This document shows positions 36,608-46,824 of a stretch of 64,000 bases of DNA, in pieces. The notes beneath the pieces were generated by a model, which saw only the letters and a list, made by a program, of their open reading frames with translations, had not been told where the DNA came from and made no database searches. The stretch spans positions 1 to 64,000 of the forward strand of contig CAJEXL010000004.1 in NCBI GenBank assembly GCA_903994365.1, written 5' to 3'. The stretch comes from an uncultured Chlorobiaceae bacterium (GTDB lineage Bacteria > Bacteroidota > Chlorobiia > Chlorobiales > Chlorobiaceae). The translations under genes and the position numbers were made by a program. The stretch's first letter is position 1; every line of letters starts with the position of its first letter.

Positions 36608-36648
36608 AAGAAGAGACAAGACGAAAGTTTTGTCTCTTCTTTTTTTTA
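36608..36648 (+). terminator. Rho-independent terminator of the lipoprotein gene
   Basis: A perfect 12-bp stem, AAGAAGAGACAA with TTGTCTCTTCTT, and a run of eight T residues. Confidence 0.93.
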
Positions 36649-36855
36649 TTCTTTTTTGCGAATAAATAGTCTTCGTAAGATCATGCAAGTGTTGAGGAAC
36701 AGAAGTTCTGCTATCCCTTTAATCTCTCATGGTTGAATTTCTCATCAGTTGCGGTGAACGTGTTTTAAGATTCTTCTGAAAACAGATACCCCCGTCTGCT
36801 GTGGTGAGATTCATTAGTTTGCCTATGAAGCTGAACACATCTGTATAGCTATGGG

Positions 36856-36897
36856 CAAAAAAAAAGACACATGCCCGAAAGCCTGTGTCTTTTTTTG
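36856..36897 (-). terminator. Terminator of the tRNA operon (possibly bidirectional)
   Basis: AGACACA and TGTGTCT-type arms surround a GCCCGAAAGCC centre, with A-runs on one side and T-runs on the other, so it can end transcription from either strand. It lies just beyond the last tRNA of the minus-strand array. Confidence 0.8.
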
Positions 36898-36910
36898 CTG
36901 AGAAACTTTG

Positions 36911-36984
36911 TTGAGGAGGCAGGACTCGAACCTGCAAATTGCCTGATCCAGAATCAGGAGCCTTACCAATTTGGCCACTCCTCA
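36911..36984 (-). tRNA. tRNA-Gln (CTG)
   Basis: On the minus strand a complete cloverleaf: acceptor TGAGGAG/CTCCTCA, anticodon stem CCTGA/TCAGG with loop TTCTGGA (anticodon CTG), and T-arm GCAGGTTCGAGTCCTGC. CCA is not encoded. Last of four tRNA genes transcribed together. Confidence 0.92.
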
Positions 36985-36995
36985 ATGATGAGTCG

Positions 36996-37069
36996 TGCAC
37001 CCGAGAGGAGTCGAACCTCTAACCGTCTGATTCGTAGTCAGATACTCTATCCAGTTGAGCTACGGGTGC
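36996..37069 (-). tRNA. tRNA-Arg (ACG)
   Basis: Acceptor GCACCCG/CGGGTGC, anticodon loop CTACGAA (anticodon ACG), D-arm AGCTCAACTGGATAGAGT and T-arm AGAGGTTCGACTCCTCT. The ACG anticodon would be edited to ICG by TadA to read CGU, CGC and CGA. Confidence 0.93.
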
Positions 37070-37077
37070 ATTTATGG

Positions 37078-37151
37078 TAGCGTGTACGGGATTCGAACCC
37101 GTGATCTTCGCCTTGAGAGGGCGATGTCCTGGGCCACTAGACGAACACGCC
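37078..37151 (-). tRNA. tRNA-Glu (CTC)
   Basis: Acceptor GGCGTGT/ACACGCT (first pair G-U), D-arm TCGTCTAGTGGCCCAGGA typical of tRNA-Glu, anticodon stem TCGCC/GGCGA with loop CTCTCAA (anticodon CTC), T-arm ACGGGTTCGAATCCCGT. Confidence 0.92.
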
Positions 37152-37184
37152 AGGTATTTGTTTCTCTAATCCTTGCATAACCTG

Positions 37185-37258
37185 TGGGCCCTGTAGGACT
37201 TGAACCTACGACCCAGCGATTATGAGTCGCTTGCTCTGACCAACTGAGCTAAGGGCCC
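37185..37258 (-). tRNA. tRNA with CAT anticodon, probably tRNA-Ile2 (lysidine type)
   Basis: A complete cloverleaf with anticodon loop CTCATAA. The anticodon stem and loop region GCGACTCATAATCGC is as in E. coli tRNA-Ile2, and the acceptor GGGCCCT/AGGGCCC has C4-G69 and C5-G68, the pairs recognised by TilS. An automatic call would be Met. It is the first gene of the minus-strand tRNA operon. Confidence 0.85.
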
Positions 37259-37347
37259 CTTTCCGCTTCAACGCTTGGCTTTAGAGGCAGTTAATATAAC
37301 GTTCCCTGCATAAAATGCAAAAAATTAATATGACTTTTTATCATGAA

Positions 37348-38619
37348 CTAAAATTCATTGTACTTTTCTCGCATGATATCTGCACCAAGGCTATTCAGTT
37401 TCATTTCGATTTTCTCATATCCACGGTCGAGGTGATAAACTCTGAGCACCTCCGTTGTTCCTTGAGCTACCAGCCCAGCAAGCACCAGACTTGCTGATGC
37501 TCTCAGGTCAGTTGACATAACTTTTGTTCCCGAAAGAAGTTGTGGGCCATGAACAATTGCCTGGTTTTTACGGATTTCGATATGGGCACCAAGCCGGTTA
37601 AGTTCGGGGATATGATTGAACCGTTCATGGTAGACTTTATCGGTAATATGGCTTGTTCCCTCAGCCTGAGTCATCAAGGCAATCCACTGTGCCTGCATGT
37701 CGGTAGGAAAAGATGGATAAGGTTTCGCTGTGACGTCTGTCGGGAGAAGTTTGTCCGGGCTTTTCAAGGTAATAGTGTCGTCTGTTGTCGTAATGGTGCA
37801 TCCTGCATGGACAAATTTTTTCAGTACGGCTCTCATCTGTTCCGGTTCGACACCGTTGATTGTAATCTCTCCGCCAGTTATCGCTGCTGCGGCAAGAAGT
37901 GTTCCAGCTTCAATTCTGTCAAAAACATTCTGAAATTCAATGGCATTGAGTGACTCTCTGCCATCGATTTCAAGTTCGGTTGTTCCTGTGCCACAGATCT
38001 TTGCCCCCATTGCGGTGAGAAATCTGCAGAGAGTTTCAATTTCCGGTTCCGCAGCCGCGTTGCTGATAGTGGTTTTCCCTTTGGCCAGTACTGCCGCCAT
38101 GAGGGCGTTACCTGTTGCTCCAACTGAAGAGACTGGAAAGTCAATATGAGCACCGTGCAGTTTTCCACCCTTTACTGAGGCATCGATAAACCCTGTCTCA
38201 ATGGTAATTGTTGCTCCGAGCTTTTCCATAGCCATAAGATGCAGGTCGATCGGCCTTGGGCCAAAGGCGCATCCTCCAGGAAGAGAGACTCGCGCATGAC
38301 CAAACCGCGCAAGCAACGGTCCAAGCACATAGATCGAAGCACGCATCTTTTTCACTAGTTCATAAGGTGCCTGGAGACTTTCAACGTTCTGGGATGATAT
38401 CTTCAGGGTATTGTCTGAAAAGGTGGTTTCAGAGCCAAGGTGGTTCAGGAGCTGAGTAAAAGTTGTAATATCCTGCAAGTCTGGAATATTGTGAAGGGTA
38501 AAGGTACCGTTCCCGGCAAGCAGGGTTGCAGCAATGATTGGCAGTGAGCTGTTTTTTGATCCTGAAGCGTTGACTCTGCCGGAGATTTTGCGCCCTCCTC
38601 TTATGACAAGCTTGTCCAT
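37348..38619 (-). CDS. murA: UDP-N-acetylglucosamine 1-carboxyvinyltransferase MurA
   Basis: A 423-residue EPSP-synthase-fold enzyme that commits UDP-GlcNAc to peptidoglycan. [15 protein letters not shown] is the substrate-binding start, [14 protein letters not shown] holds the catalytic Cys that fosfomycin attacks, and [15 protein letters not shown] and [15 protein letters not shown] complete the family. It is monocistronic, opposite to the EnvC-like gene. Confidence 0.96.
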   Translation of the reverse strand: MDKLVIRGGRKISGRVNASGSKNSSLPIIAATLLAGNGTFTLHNIPDLQDITTFTQLLNHLGSETTFSDNTLKISSQNVESLQAPYELVKKMRASIYVLGPLLARFGHARVSLPGGCAFGPRPIDLHLMAMEKLGATITIETGFIDASVKGGKLHGAHIDFPVSSVGATGNALMAAVLAKGKTTISNAAAEPEIETLCRFLTAMGAKICGTGTTELEIDGRESLNAIEFQNVFDRIEAGTLLAAAAITGGEITINGVEPEQMRAVLKKFVHAGCTITTTDDTITLKSPDKLLPTDVTAKPYPSFPTDMQAQWIALMTQAEGTSHITDKVYHERFNHIPELNRLGAHIEIRKNQAIVHGPQLLSGTKVMSTDLRASASLVLAGLVAQGTTEVLRVYHLDRGYEKIEMKLNSLGADIMREKYNEF

Positions 38620-38821
38620 GGTATTGGTTTGTTGATGAAAAAACTGCTATTTACCATTATTTCAGGTCATGAAAAACAAATTATTATTTTCTCACAGCCT
38701 TTGCGAAGAAAAGATTTTATCCATTACCTTGAACTGAACTTTTAATGGATTCTTCTTGACCTGTTATTGAAACCATTTTTTAATAAGAAGTAGCTGAATT
38801 TTTAATGCCCGGGGATTTTTT

Positions 38822-40429
38822 ATGAGATGTATTGTTTTACCAAATCTTGTTGATAGAGTGTTGCGGATCATCGTTCTGCTGTTGTTGTTTGTTGCTGGTA
38901 TCTCATCATCCACGGTTGCAGCTCCATCGGTCAACAGCGAGATATCAAGAATTATGAGAGAGAGAACTGCCGTTGAAGAGAATCTTCGCAGCCTGAAACA
39001 GCAGCTTAAAGAGTATCAGTCAAAGTTGAATGTGACAACCCGTAAAGAGTCGCAGTCATTCAAAGCGCTGGAAAATATTCGTCGACAGATTCTTGTGCTT
39101 GAAAGAATAATCAGTCAAAACCAGAGCTATCTTGAGAAGCTTGACCGCGACATTGACCATCTGCAGCGAGAGCTTCAGGGCAATCGCCAGAGGTATGGTA
39201 AAGTCTCTGATGATTTTCGCAGAACAGCCGTCTCGGTCTACAAATATGGCGGCAATCGCGATATTGAGCATCTCTTCAGTGCTGGTTCAGTGAATAATGC
39301 TCTGGTACGATCGCAATACATGGGCTTTTTTACCCGTGCCGTTCGTCGTAATGTAGATCAATTGCAGCAGGTTGCCGTCGAACTGGAAAATAATCGAATG
39401 ACGCTTGAGCAGAGCTACAAGCAAAAAGCTGCTGTCGTTCAGGAGCAGGAGCGCCAGTTGAAGAGTTGGTCGGCCAGTAAAAAAGAGAAAGAGGTTGTGC
39501 TTGATAAGCTGAAAAAAAATAAGCAAGAGTATGCCGCGCAGCTTGCTGATGTTCAGAAGAAGCGTCAACAATTGCAGTCCCGGATTGAATCGTTGATTAT
39601 TGCAGAGCAGCGTGCGATGGAGGCTGAACAGGCGCGACTGCAAAAGATTGCAGAGGCTAAACGTCTTGCAGCAAAGCGTATGGAGGCTCAACGTGTAGCA
39701 AGAGAGCAACGGGAAGCAAAACGCCTGGAGCGGCAACGCCTTGAAGCCCAGCGCCTTGAAGCTCAGCGCCTTGAAGCTCAGCGCCTTGAAGCTCAGCGCC
39801 TTGAAGCGCAACGTCGTGATGCTCAGCGACGTGAGACTCAACGGACAACTTCAGGCAAGGAAAAAGCCTCTGTTCGTCCCACTGTCGCAGAAAAAAAAGA
39901 GAGAAGAGTTGAGCCAGTAAAACAGCAGGAAGAGACTCTGCCCCCATCTCCACCACCAGTTTCAGAAAAGAGGAGTGTTGAGGTGGTGCGTACGATGGAT
40001 TCACCCGAGCTTGAAAAGGTGTCGGCAGATTTTGACAATGCGTTTGGTTCTCTGCCATGGCCAGTACGGAATGGTGTTATCGCCCAGAAGTTTGGTTCGG
40101 TTGAAGACAAGGATCTTAAAATTGTGACGACCAATAACGGGATTGACATTTCGGTTCCGTCGAGCACTGCGGTGAGGGCCGTTTCAGGTGGAAAAGTGGT
40201 ACAGATTGCGTTTCTTCCCACCTTCGGTAATATTGTCATTATTCGCCATCCGAAGTCGTACCTTACCGTTTATGCGAATCTTGGGCAGTTGCAGGTTGCC
40301 AAGGATGATCTTATAACGTCACAGCAGTTGATAGGTGTTTCTGGTAAAATGGCTGAAGGTGGATCTGTTGTCCATTTTGAGATATGGAAAGGGCGTGTGA
40401 AACAGAATCCCCAGAAATGGCTCAGATGA
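38822..40429 (+). CDS. EnvC/NlpD-like murein hydrolase activator with degenerate LytM domain
   Basis: A 535-residue exported protein. A hydrophobic signal (LRIIVLLLLFVAGISS) is followed by a long coiled coil (about 35-265). Next comes a basic, repeat-rich linker where QRLEA occurs four times in tandem (about 305-330). A C-terminal M23/LytM domain starts near 410. Where active M23 peptidases have HxxxD and HxH, this one has NNGIDIS and VHFEIW, so the first zinc ligand is replaced. As in EnvC it probably activates an amidase and does not cut wall itself. ATG 38822 has no strong ribosome binding site but gives the best signal peptide. Confidence 0.85.
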   Translation: MRCIVLPNLVDRVLRIIVLLLLFVAGISSSTVAAPSVNSEISRIMRERTAVEENLRSLKQQLKEYQSKLNVTTRKESQSFKALENIRRQILVLERIISQNQSYLEKLDRDIDHLQRELQGNRQRYGKVSDDFRRTAVSVYKYGGNRDIEHLFSAGSVNNALVRSQYMGFFTRAVRRNVDQLQQVAVELENNRMTLEQSYKQKAAVVQEQERQLKSWSASKKEKEVVLDKLKKNKQEYAAQLADVQKKRQQLQSRIESLIIAEQRAMEAEQARLQKIAEAKRLAAKRMEAQRVAREQREAKRLERQRLEAQRLEAQRLEAQRLEAQRLEAQRRDAQRRETQRTTSGKEKASVRPTVAEKKERRVEPVKQQEETLPPSPPPVSEKRSVEVVRTMDSPELEKVSADFDNAFGSLPWPVRNGVIAQKFGSVEDKDLKIVTTNNGIDISVPSSTAVRAVSGGKVVQIAFLPTFGNIVIIRHPKSYLTVYANLGQLQVAKDDLITSQQLIGVSGKMAEGGSVVHFEIWKGRVKQNPQKWLR

Positions 40430-40463
40430 TAGTGATGTTGTTTAATATTAAGACAGTAGTGCT

Positions 40464-41297
40464 ATGAAGGCTCATGATCTCCATCTTGATTACCCGATTG
40501 TTGAGGATATTCTCAAGGCTTTTTTGCGGAATGAAATTCGAAAATTTGGATTTAGTTCGATGGTGCTTGGTCTTTCCGGTGGTATTGACTCTGCCGTGGT
40601 GTGCGAGCTTGCCGTTCGAGCGCTTGGCGCAGAGAATGTGCTTGCGCTGATGATGCCCTATGCCTCAAGCAGTGCTGACAGTCTGGAACATGCTGAACTG
40701 ATGATCCAAAAGCTTGGTATTCGATCAGAAGAGATTGCCATCACGCCGGTGGTGGATGCTTTTTTTTCATCGGTGCCGAAAGATCAGTTGCTGAGAAGGG
40801 GAAATATTATGGCGCGCACAAGGATGGTTTTTCTCTATGATGCTTCTGCAAGAGATGGTGGGCTGGTTGTGGGAACAAGCAACAAAACAGAGTTGCTTCT
40901 CGGCTATGGTACTCTCTTTGGTGATATGGCTTCGGCGGTAAATCCAATAGGGGACCTCTATAAAACCCAGATAAGAGGACTTGCCCGTCATCTTGATATT
41001 CCAGAGCCTCTCATTGCCAAATCTCCCTCAGCCGATCTCTGGGAAGGGCAGAGTGACGAAGCTGATCTCGGCTTCAGCTATGAAGAGGTTGATCTGTTGC
41101 TCTACATGATGCTTGAAAAGAGAATGGATAAACAGGCAATTCTCGGAGAGGGGGTTTCGGATCTTTTTTATGATCGGGTCAGAAAGATGGTTGTCCGGAG
41201 TCAGTACAAGAGGATGATGCCAGTTATCGCCAAAATTTCCACAAGAACACCTGGCATCGATTTCCGTTACGCCAGAGATTGGCAGGAGGCGACTTAG
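40464..41297 (+). CDS. nadE: Ammonia-dependent NAD+ synthetase
   Basis: A 277-residue NadE, last step of NAD synthesis (deamido-NAD to NAD). The PP-loop [16 protein letters not shown] (about 33-48), [30 protein letters not shown] and [12 protein letters not shown] are diagnostic. There is no glutaminase domain, so it uses free ammonia. It lies 34 bases after the EnvC-like gene. Confidence 0.95.
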   Translation: MKAHDLHLDYPIVEDILKAFLRNEIRKFGFSSMVLGLSGGIDSAVVCELAVRALGAENVLALMMPYASSSADSLEHAELMIQKLGIRSEEIAITPVVDAFFSSVPKDQLLRRGNIMARTRMVFLYDASARDGGLVVGTSNKTELLLGYGTLFGDMASAVNPIGDLYKTQIRGLARHLDIPEPLIAKSPSADLWEGQSDEADLGFSYEEVDLLLYMMLEKRMDKQAILGEGVSDLFYDRVRKMVVRSQYKRMMPVIAKISTRTPGIDFRYARDWQEAT

Positions 41298-41317
41298 GGG
41301 CACGCTATGGCGTGCCC
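41298..41317. terminator. Hairpin between convergent nadE and nadB
   Basis: GGGCACGC, loop TATG, GCGTGCCC: a perfect 8-bp GC-rich stem directly after the nadE stop. The following T content is low, so termination efficiency is uncertain. Confidence 0.65.
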
Positions 41318-41350
41318 TTACTGTTATGGGCAAGATGATAAACCGTATTA

Positions 41351-42946
41351 TCAGAACGACCGTAGCACGGTATCTGTCAGAAAATGCCTGTCATCTTTTT
41401 GCGGGTAGTCTGTGGTGTAGTGCAGTCCTCGTGATTCGCGGCGTTTCAAGGCACCTTCGATGATAAGACTTGCCACTTTGATGATGTTACGCAACTCAAG
41501 AATCTGTGTGGTGATCCTGGTTTTTTTGTAGTAGGATTCTGTCTCCTCTTTGAGAAAATCAATCCTTCTTTTGGCACGTTGCAGACGCAGGTCGCTGCGC
41601 ACAATGCCGACATAGTCGTTCATCACCTGTTGAGCTTCACGTTTGTTGTGGGAGACCAGAATCCACTCTTCAGGATTGACGGTTCCGGTATCGTCCCAAT
41701 CCGGAAAATCGATATCGTTGGTGATATGGTGCAGCTCTCCCTTGATATCGTGTGATGATCTCCAGGCAAAAACCAGTGCTTCAAGCAGAGAGTTGCTTGC
41801 AAGACGATTTGCCCCGTGAACACCGGTACAGCTTGTCTCCCCGCAGGCATAGAGGCGTTTAATGGTTGTGCGTCCCTTGTCGTCAGTACGCACCCCCCCG
41901 CAGGAGAAGTGTGCGGCAGGAACAACAGGAATCATCTCCTTTGTCATATCAATGCCAAAGCTGAGGCAGGTTTCGTAAATATTCGGAAAGTGCTCCTTGG
42001 TTTTTTCAGGATCAATATGTGTTACATCGAGGAAAACGCACTCTTCACCGCTTTTTTTGATCTCTGAGTCGATAGCTCGGGCAACGATATCACGAGGTGC
42101 CAGGTTCTGCCTCCTGTCATACTTGTGCATGAACTCCTGACCATTTTTGAGTTTCAGAATGCCACCGAATCCTCGAACTGCTTCTGAAACAAGAAAAGAT
42201 TTTGCTTTTGGATGGTAGAGAGATGTTGGATGAAACTGGATGAACTCCATATTGGCAATTTCAGCGCCAGCACGGTATCCCATGGCAACACCATCTCCCG
42301 TAGCAATCTCGGGATTCGTGGTGTGAGGGTAAACGTGGCCAAGCCCACCGGAGGCGAGCATGGTGATTCTGGCGAGTATTTTTTTTGGTTGTCGTTGCCT
42401 TGAATCCAGCACATAAGCACCGTAACAGTTGATGTCGTTTGTTTTAATACCAAGGTGATGCTCAGTAAGCAGCTCAATGGCAAAGTGGTGTTCAAGGAGG
42501 GTGATATTGGGATGGCTGTTGATACGATCCAGCAATGCAGTTTCAACCTCTCTGCCAGTCAGGTCCTGTGCGTGGACAATGCGGCTTCTGGAATGGCCAC
42601 CCTCCTTGCCGAGGTGCAGATGGTCATGCTCAGAGGTGGTAAAGTTTACTCCAAGTTCGATGAGTCGCGTTATGTGTTGAGGCCCCTCTTTCACCATCAG
42701 AGAGACCATATCGAGATTGCACAATCCTGCGCCGGCATCAAGGGTGTCGGCAATATGGAGATCGGCGCTGTCATTACTGTCAATAGTTGCAGCAATCCCT
42801 CCCTGGGCCCAGTTGGTGTTGGAGGTGGAACTCTCTTTTTTAGTAATGATCACCACTTTCGCGTATTCTGCGGCGTGAAGTGCGAAATAGAGCCCCCCAA
42901 TACCACTGCCGATAACGAGTACATCAGTTTTGATCGATTCAGTCAT
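41351..42946 (-). CDS. nadB: L-aspartate oxidase
   Basis: A 531-residue FAD enzyme that oxidises aspartate to iminoaspartate for quinolinate synthesis. [20 protein letters not shown] is the FAD site, [12 protein letters not shown] and [18 protein letters not shown] follow, and [13 protein letters not shown] and [21 protein letters not shown] are family motifs. Its partner nadA is at 50622 and nadE at 40464. The arginine decarboxylase gene lies 44 bases upstream on the same strand, so both may share a promoter. Confidence 0.95.
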   Translation of the reverse strand: MTESIKTDVLVIGSGIGGLYFALHAAEYAKVVIITKKESSTSNTNWAQGGIAATIDSNDSADLHIADTLDAGAGLCNLDMVSLMVKEGPQHITRLIELGVNFTTSEHDHLHLGKEGGHSRSRIVHAQDLTGREVETALLDRINSHPNITLLEHHFAIELLTEHHLGIKTNDINCYGAYVLDSRQRQPKKILARITMLASGGLGHVYPHTTNPEIATGDGVAMGYRAGAEIANMEFIQFHPTSLYHPKAKSFLVSEAVRGFGGILKLKNGQEFMHKYDRRQNLAPRDIVARAIDSEIKKSGEECVFLDVTHIDPEKTKEHFPNIYETCLSFGIDMTKEMIPVVPAAHFSCGGVRTDDKGRTTIKRLYACGETSCTGVHGANRLASNSLLEALVFAWRSSHDIKGELHHITNDIDFPDWDDTGTVNPEEWILVSHNKREAQQVMNDYVGIVRSDLRLQRAKRRIDFLKEETESYYKKTRITTQILELRNIIKVASLIIEGALKRRESRGLHYTTDYPQKDDRHFLTDTVLRSF

Positions 42947-42990
42947 TTACAATCCCTTTCAATTACAGTGAATCAGAAGCGCTCTCAATA

Positions 42991-43536
42991 TTATGGAAGG
43001 AGGACAGCACATGAGATGACGGTTGTCCAGAGAGCGTTTTCGCCCTCCGCTGACTGGGTGATGTTGTAGGAGTTGATGATTTTTCCGCTCATTTTGTAAA
43101 TGCCCTCGCGCTCATCCCAATCTTTGTTGGGGTCAAACTCAATGCCAAGGGTTGTTGCGAGCATGGTTGCTGCCAAATCTTCAGCATATTCTCCAGACTG
43201 CTCAGCGGACTCGCCGAACGGATGGTGTTCTGAAAGGTAGCCGTATTGCGTATCGTCCGCCGGGATGGCGACACCGACAGAAGCGGCAATAAGACGGTTG
43301 AACTCATTGGTTGAGTTGCGCGCCATGACGGCAAAGGTGATCTGTCCTGGGGAGAGGTGTTTTAAACCCTCCTCAACCGAAACTCGCTCACATTTTGGTG
43401 GAAAAATACTCGATACCGTAACCAGGTTGCATTTTTCAATTTTGGCCTCTCTCAGGGCAAGCTCAAACGAGGAGAGATATTCTTTGTGCCTTCCCACACC
43501 TTTTGTGAAAAATACTTTTGACGGGACAAATGACAA
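42991..43536 (-). CDS. pdaD: Pyruvoyl-dependent arginine decarboxylase
   Basis: A 181-residue proenzyme. [14 protein letters not shown] holds the S42-S43 bond where self-cleavage would create the pyruvoyl group, and [25 protein letters not shown] and [13 protein letters not shown] are conserved. It makes agmatine from arginine, the first step to polyamines. The family was characterised in archaea and Chlamydia and occurs in Chlorobi. It precedes nadB. Confidence 0.92.
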   Translation of the reverse strand: MSFVPSKVFFTKGVGRHKEYLSSFELALREAKIEKCNLVTVSSIFPPKCERVSVEEGLKHLSPGQITFAVMARNSTNEFNRLIAASVGVAIPADDTQYGYLSEHHPFGESAEQSGEYAEDLAATMLATTLGIEFDPNKDWDEREGIYKMSGKIINSYNITQSAEGENALWTTVISCAVLLP

Positions 43537-43615
43537 TGCCGTTCCTCCAGATTAATTTATTGTTCGACCTGTTTACTTCAAAGAAATTGAGCAATTATAG
43601 AAAAAAGCGACATTA

Positions 43616-44833
43616 TTAAAAATGTTTTTTTAAGGCGACTTTAAAAAACTTTCTTTTTCCAGCCCGGACTGTTTTCGGCTCTTCACCAAGTTCCAGGTTT
43701 TCAGTGATCTCCTCTATTTTTCTTTCGTCAACAACTACCGATTTTTGTTGTATCATCCTGCGCGCTTCACTTTTTGAAGCGGCTGCGCCAAGGGTGACAA
43801 GCAGATCAATGACAGAAATGGATTGCTGGTCAAGTTTGAAAAGCTCAATATTGTCAGGCGCTTTTTTGTGGACAAAAAGCTGGTCGAAATGTGATTCAGC
43901 TCCCTCAGCCTCTTCCGGTGAATAATAGGATGCCACAATTCCTCTTGCCAGGCTCCTTTTGGCAGCTCTGGGATTTTCATTAATCTGACTGAGGATGTTG
44001 TTCAACGCAGCTTCTCCCTGTGGCAGCAGTAGTTTCGTATAGGTTTCAATAAGTGTGTCTGGAATAGAGAGAGCCTTGCCGTACATGTCGGCAGGAGAGT
44101 CATTGAAACAGATCGCATTCCCGAGTGATTTTGACATTTTCTCACCACCGCCAGTGCCCACAAGCAGTGGCATGGTAATGCAGACCTGGGGAGTAATGCC
44201 GTATTCCCGCTGGAGATCCCTTCCAACAAGAAGATTGAATTTCTGGTCGGTGCCTCCAAGTTCAACATCATTTTTCAGGTGTACCGAATCCATGCCCTGG
44301 GCCAGGGGATAGAGAAATTCATGAATGGAGATTGATTCCTGAGCGCGGTACCTGCGCTCGAAGTCATCACGTTCAAGCATTCGTGCCACCGTGTAGTGGC
44401 TTGCGAGGCGAACGACATCAGAAAATCCCATGGTACCAAGCCAGTCTGAGTTATAACAGATAGTTGTCTTTTCAGGATCAAGAATTTTTGAAGCTTGTTC
44501 AAAGTAGCTTTTGCCGTTTTCCCGAGCCTCTCCGGCTGAGAGTTGTGGTCTTGTTTTGCTTTTGCCGGAGGGGTCACCGATCATAGCGGTAAAGTCGCCG
44601 ATGATCAGAATGGCCTGATGGCCGAGATCCTGAAATTCACGCAGCTTGCGGAGCACAACAGAGTGGCCAAGGTGTAAATCAGGCCGTGATGGGTCAGCAC
44701 CAAGCTTGATTTTAAGTGGCTGATTTGTTTTTTGACTAGCCTGCAATTTCTGTTCAAGCTCATTGACACTAATCACTTCAACTACATTTCCGGTAATAAT
44801 ATCAAGTTGTTCCTGTATTGCTGGAAAACTCAT
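43616..44833 (-). CDS. tyrS: Tyrosyl-tRNA synthetase
   Basis: A 405-residue class I synthetase of the TyrZ-like group. The HIGH motif appears as HLGH in [15 protein letters not shown], the KMSKS motif as [10 protein letters not shown], and [17 protein letters not shown] is the anticodon-side match. The C-terminal S4-like RNA-binding domain starts near 340 ([22 protein letters not shown]). It ends 80 bases before the arginine decarboxylase start. Confidence 0.95.
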   Translation of the reverse strand: MSFPAIQEQLDIITGNVVEVISVNELEQKLQASQKTNQPLKIKLGADPSRPDLHLGHSVVLRKLREFQDLGHQAILIIGDFTAMIGDPSGKSKTRPQLSAGEARENGKSYFEQASKILDPEKTTICYNSDWLGTMGFSDVVRLASHYTVARMLERDDFERRYRAQESISIHEFLYPLAQGMDSVHLKNDVELGGTDQKFNLLVGRDLQREYGITPQVCITMPLLVGTGGGEKMSKSLGNAICFNDSPADMYGKALSIPDTLIETYTKLLLPQGEAALNNILSQINENPRAAKRSLARGIVASYYSPEEAEGAESHFDQLFVHKKAPDNIELFKLDQQSISVIDLLVTLGAAASKSEARRMIQQKSVVVDERKIEEITENLELGEEPKTVRAGKRKFFKVALKKHF

Positions 44834-44854
44834 GGATTCCCTGATTTTGTTGGG

Positions 44855-45340
44855 TTAGTATTGCTTTTTTATTTGTTCCATTTGCCTCTGGTTATCCCTT
44901 TTTCTGATGGTCTCACGTTTATCATAAAGCTTTTTACCTTTGGCTATTGCAAGCTCAATCTTCAAAAGACCTTTCGAATTGAAAAATGCTTTAAGAGGTA
45001 CCAGTGTCAGCCCTTTTTCGTTGATTTTAGTCTGAATTTTCTGAATCTCTTTTTTGTGCAGCAGCAGTTTGCGACTCCGTTTTGCCTCAATTATCTCCAT
45101 GTGGTTAAGCTCATAAGGGGTAATCTGCATGTTTTCGAGCCACACCTCGTTATGATGGATGATGGCAAAACTGTCGCTCAGGCTGGCGTGTCCAAGGCGC
45201 ACCGATTTTACTTCGCTGCCAAAAAGCTGTATACCAGCCACAAGCGTGTCGAGAATTTCAAACTCAAATCGCGCCTTTTTATTCTGAATGGACTGGACGT
45301 ATTGCTGGATATGCTGTTTTTTTGACACGATAACCTTCAA
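44855..45340 (-). CDS. smpB: SsrA-binding protein SmpB
   Basis: A 161-residue tmRNA partner for ribosome rescue. [37 protein letters not shown] and [17 protein letters not shown] with a basic tail are typical. The start is TTG 45340 overlapping the preceding stop (TTGA), or GTG 45328; no ATG fits. The coupling to the FAD oxidase gene is unusual. Confidence 0.93.
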   Translation of the reverse strand: MKVIVSKKQHIQQYVQSIQNKKARFEFEILDTLVAGIQLFGSEVKSVRLGHASLSDSFAIIHHNEVWLENMQITPYELNHMEIIEAKRSRKLLLHKKEIQKIQTKINEKGLTLVPLKAFFNSKGLLKIELAIAKGKKLYDKRETIRKRDNQRQMEQIKKQY

Positions 45341-46824
45341 TGGTTTTTATTTTCAAGATATTCGACAGGAACAAGATTCCCAATATTGAGTACCAGAAAG
45401 GGATCCAGGCTTTTTTTTATCCGAGCCATCTCCTCAATACCATGTTGATGATACATCTCAACCAGGTACTCCGCCTTGAGTTTACCTACCCCGTGTTCTG
45501 CTGAGAGTGTTCCGCCAAGCGCAAGAGCCTTGCTGACGAATGTACGGTAGAGGCTTTTTCCCCGCAGAAACTCCTCATGATTTCTTGGCAGGATGTTCAG
45601 ATGCAGATGTTCATTACCTATATGACCAAAAATAATATAGATAAACCCCTGTTGTTCGCAAGAGCTCCGATAAAAATCAAAAAGTTCCCGAATTTTTCCT
45701 TCAGGGACAGCCATATCGGTGCTGATTTTGCTCTCATGTTGTTTGCTGAGCCATTCGGAGACAAGAAGCGGCAGGGCGTGACGAAACTCACGCATTTGTA
45801 TCTGTTCATCACGGTCAAGCGCCATCCATGATTCATCAACCATGGCGTTGCAGAACTCCATCATGGCAAACAGTGTTTCAAGGTCAGCCTCTTCACTTTC
45901 GGGCGTTGTCTCCTGCTCCATAAATATGGCACCGTCACTCTGTGGGGGAATTTCAGGATACTTGGTCGAAAGAAACCCAAGGGCGTTCTTGTCAAAAAAC
46001 TCTATAGCCCGTGGCGAGACTCTGTTTTCAGGATCTTTAAGTTTTTGGGTAAAGCTGAAGAGATCTTCAATGTTCCTGAAATAGACAAGGCAGGAGATTA
46101 TCCGTGTCGGCAAAGGAATGAGCATCAGATCGGCTTCAGCGATAACACCGAGTGTCCCTTCGGATCCGATAAAGAGATCAATGAGATCCATTTTTTCCGC
46201 TGAAAAATATCCTGCGTTGTGTTTTGATGTATCGGGCATGGAGTATTGCGGCCTTTGCAGGAGAATATCTCCAGCGATTGGCAGTGTGAACTTGAATATG
46301 CCGTTATCGTCAGCCATGCAGAGACCGCGTGAAAGATTGAGCAGCTCTCCCTGTGGCAGTATGACAAGGATCCTTGAGATATGTTTTCTCGTTGGGCCGT
46401 ATTTGAACGTTCTTGCTCCTGAAGAGTTGTTTGCTATGGTGCTGCCGATAAAACAGAGCTTTTCTGTTGGATCCGGAGGGTAAAACCAGCCACTCTGCTC
46501 AGCTTTTTTCTGCACATTATCGAGGAGCGCTCCAGCCTGAACGGTTATGTATGCCCTGTCATCTGCAATTTGTACCAGCTCGCTGATATGGTCAAGTTTC
46601 TGCATGGAGATGACATAGTCTCCCATCGGGATTCTTCCTCCGGTCGTGCCTGTTCCATTTCCGGAAATGGTGAAACGATGCCGTTTTGCCACGGCTCCCT
46701 TAAGCAAATTGGAGAGTTCCTCAATGGTTTCCGGAAAAAAGACACCGGGAGTATGGCCAGTTTTCAGATTACTGGTATCCTCAAGGAATCCTTGAAGAGA
46801 GGCTTGATCTTCTTTGTAAATCAT
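45337..46824 (-). CDS. FAD-linked oxidase (GlcD/D-lactate dehydrogenase-like)
   Basis: A 495-residue flavoprotein of the VAO/PCMH type. [19 protein letters not shown] is the FAD-binding loop, [18 protein letters not shown] and [17 protein letters not shown] continue the domain, and the C-terminal FAD-oxidase cap contains [19 protein letters not shown] and [15 protein letters not shown], whose His residues bind metal. Likely substrates are D-lactate or glycolate. ATGA overlaps link it to mrdA before it and TTGA to smpB after it. Confidence 0.88.
   Translation of the reverse strand: MIYKEDQASLQGFLEDTSNLKTGHTPGVFFPETIEELSNLLKGAVAKRHRFTISGNGTGTTGGRIPMGDYVISMQKLDHISELVQIADDRAYITVQAGALLDNVQKKAEQSGWFYPPDPTEKLCFIGSTIANNSSGARTFKYGPTRKHISRILVILPQGELLNLSRGLCMADDNGIFKFTLPIAGDILLQRPQYSMPDTSKHNAGYFSAEKMDLIDLFIGSEGTLGVIAEADLMLIPLPTRIISCLVYFRNIEDLFSFTQKLKDPENRVSPRAIEFFDKNALGFLSTKYPEIPPQSDGAIFMEQETTPESEEADLETLFAMMEFCNAMVDESWMALDRDEQIQMREFRHALPLLVSEWLSKQHESKISTDMAVPEGKIRELFDFYRSSCEQQGFIYIIFGHIGNEHLHLNILPRNHEEFLRGKSLYRTFVSKALALGGTLSAEHGVGKLKAEYLVEMYHQHGIEEMARIKKSLDPFLVLNIGNLVPVEYLENKNH

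Noticed and set aside
36359..36688. Alanine/glycine-rich minus-strand frame opposite the lipoprotein gene
   Set aside because: It arises from the antisense of the EAP repeats, and crosses a strong terminator.
39287..39841. Minus-strand repeat protein (FKALS repeats)
   Set aside because: Antisense of the QRLEA repeats in the EnvC-like gene.
42154..42546. 130-codon minus-strand frame within nadB in another phase
   Set aside because: Shadow of nadB; no domain.
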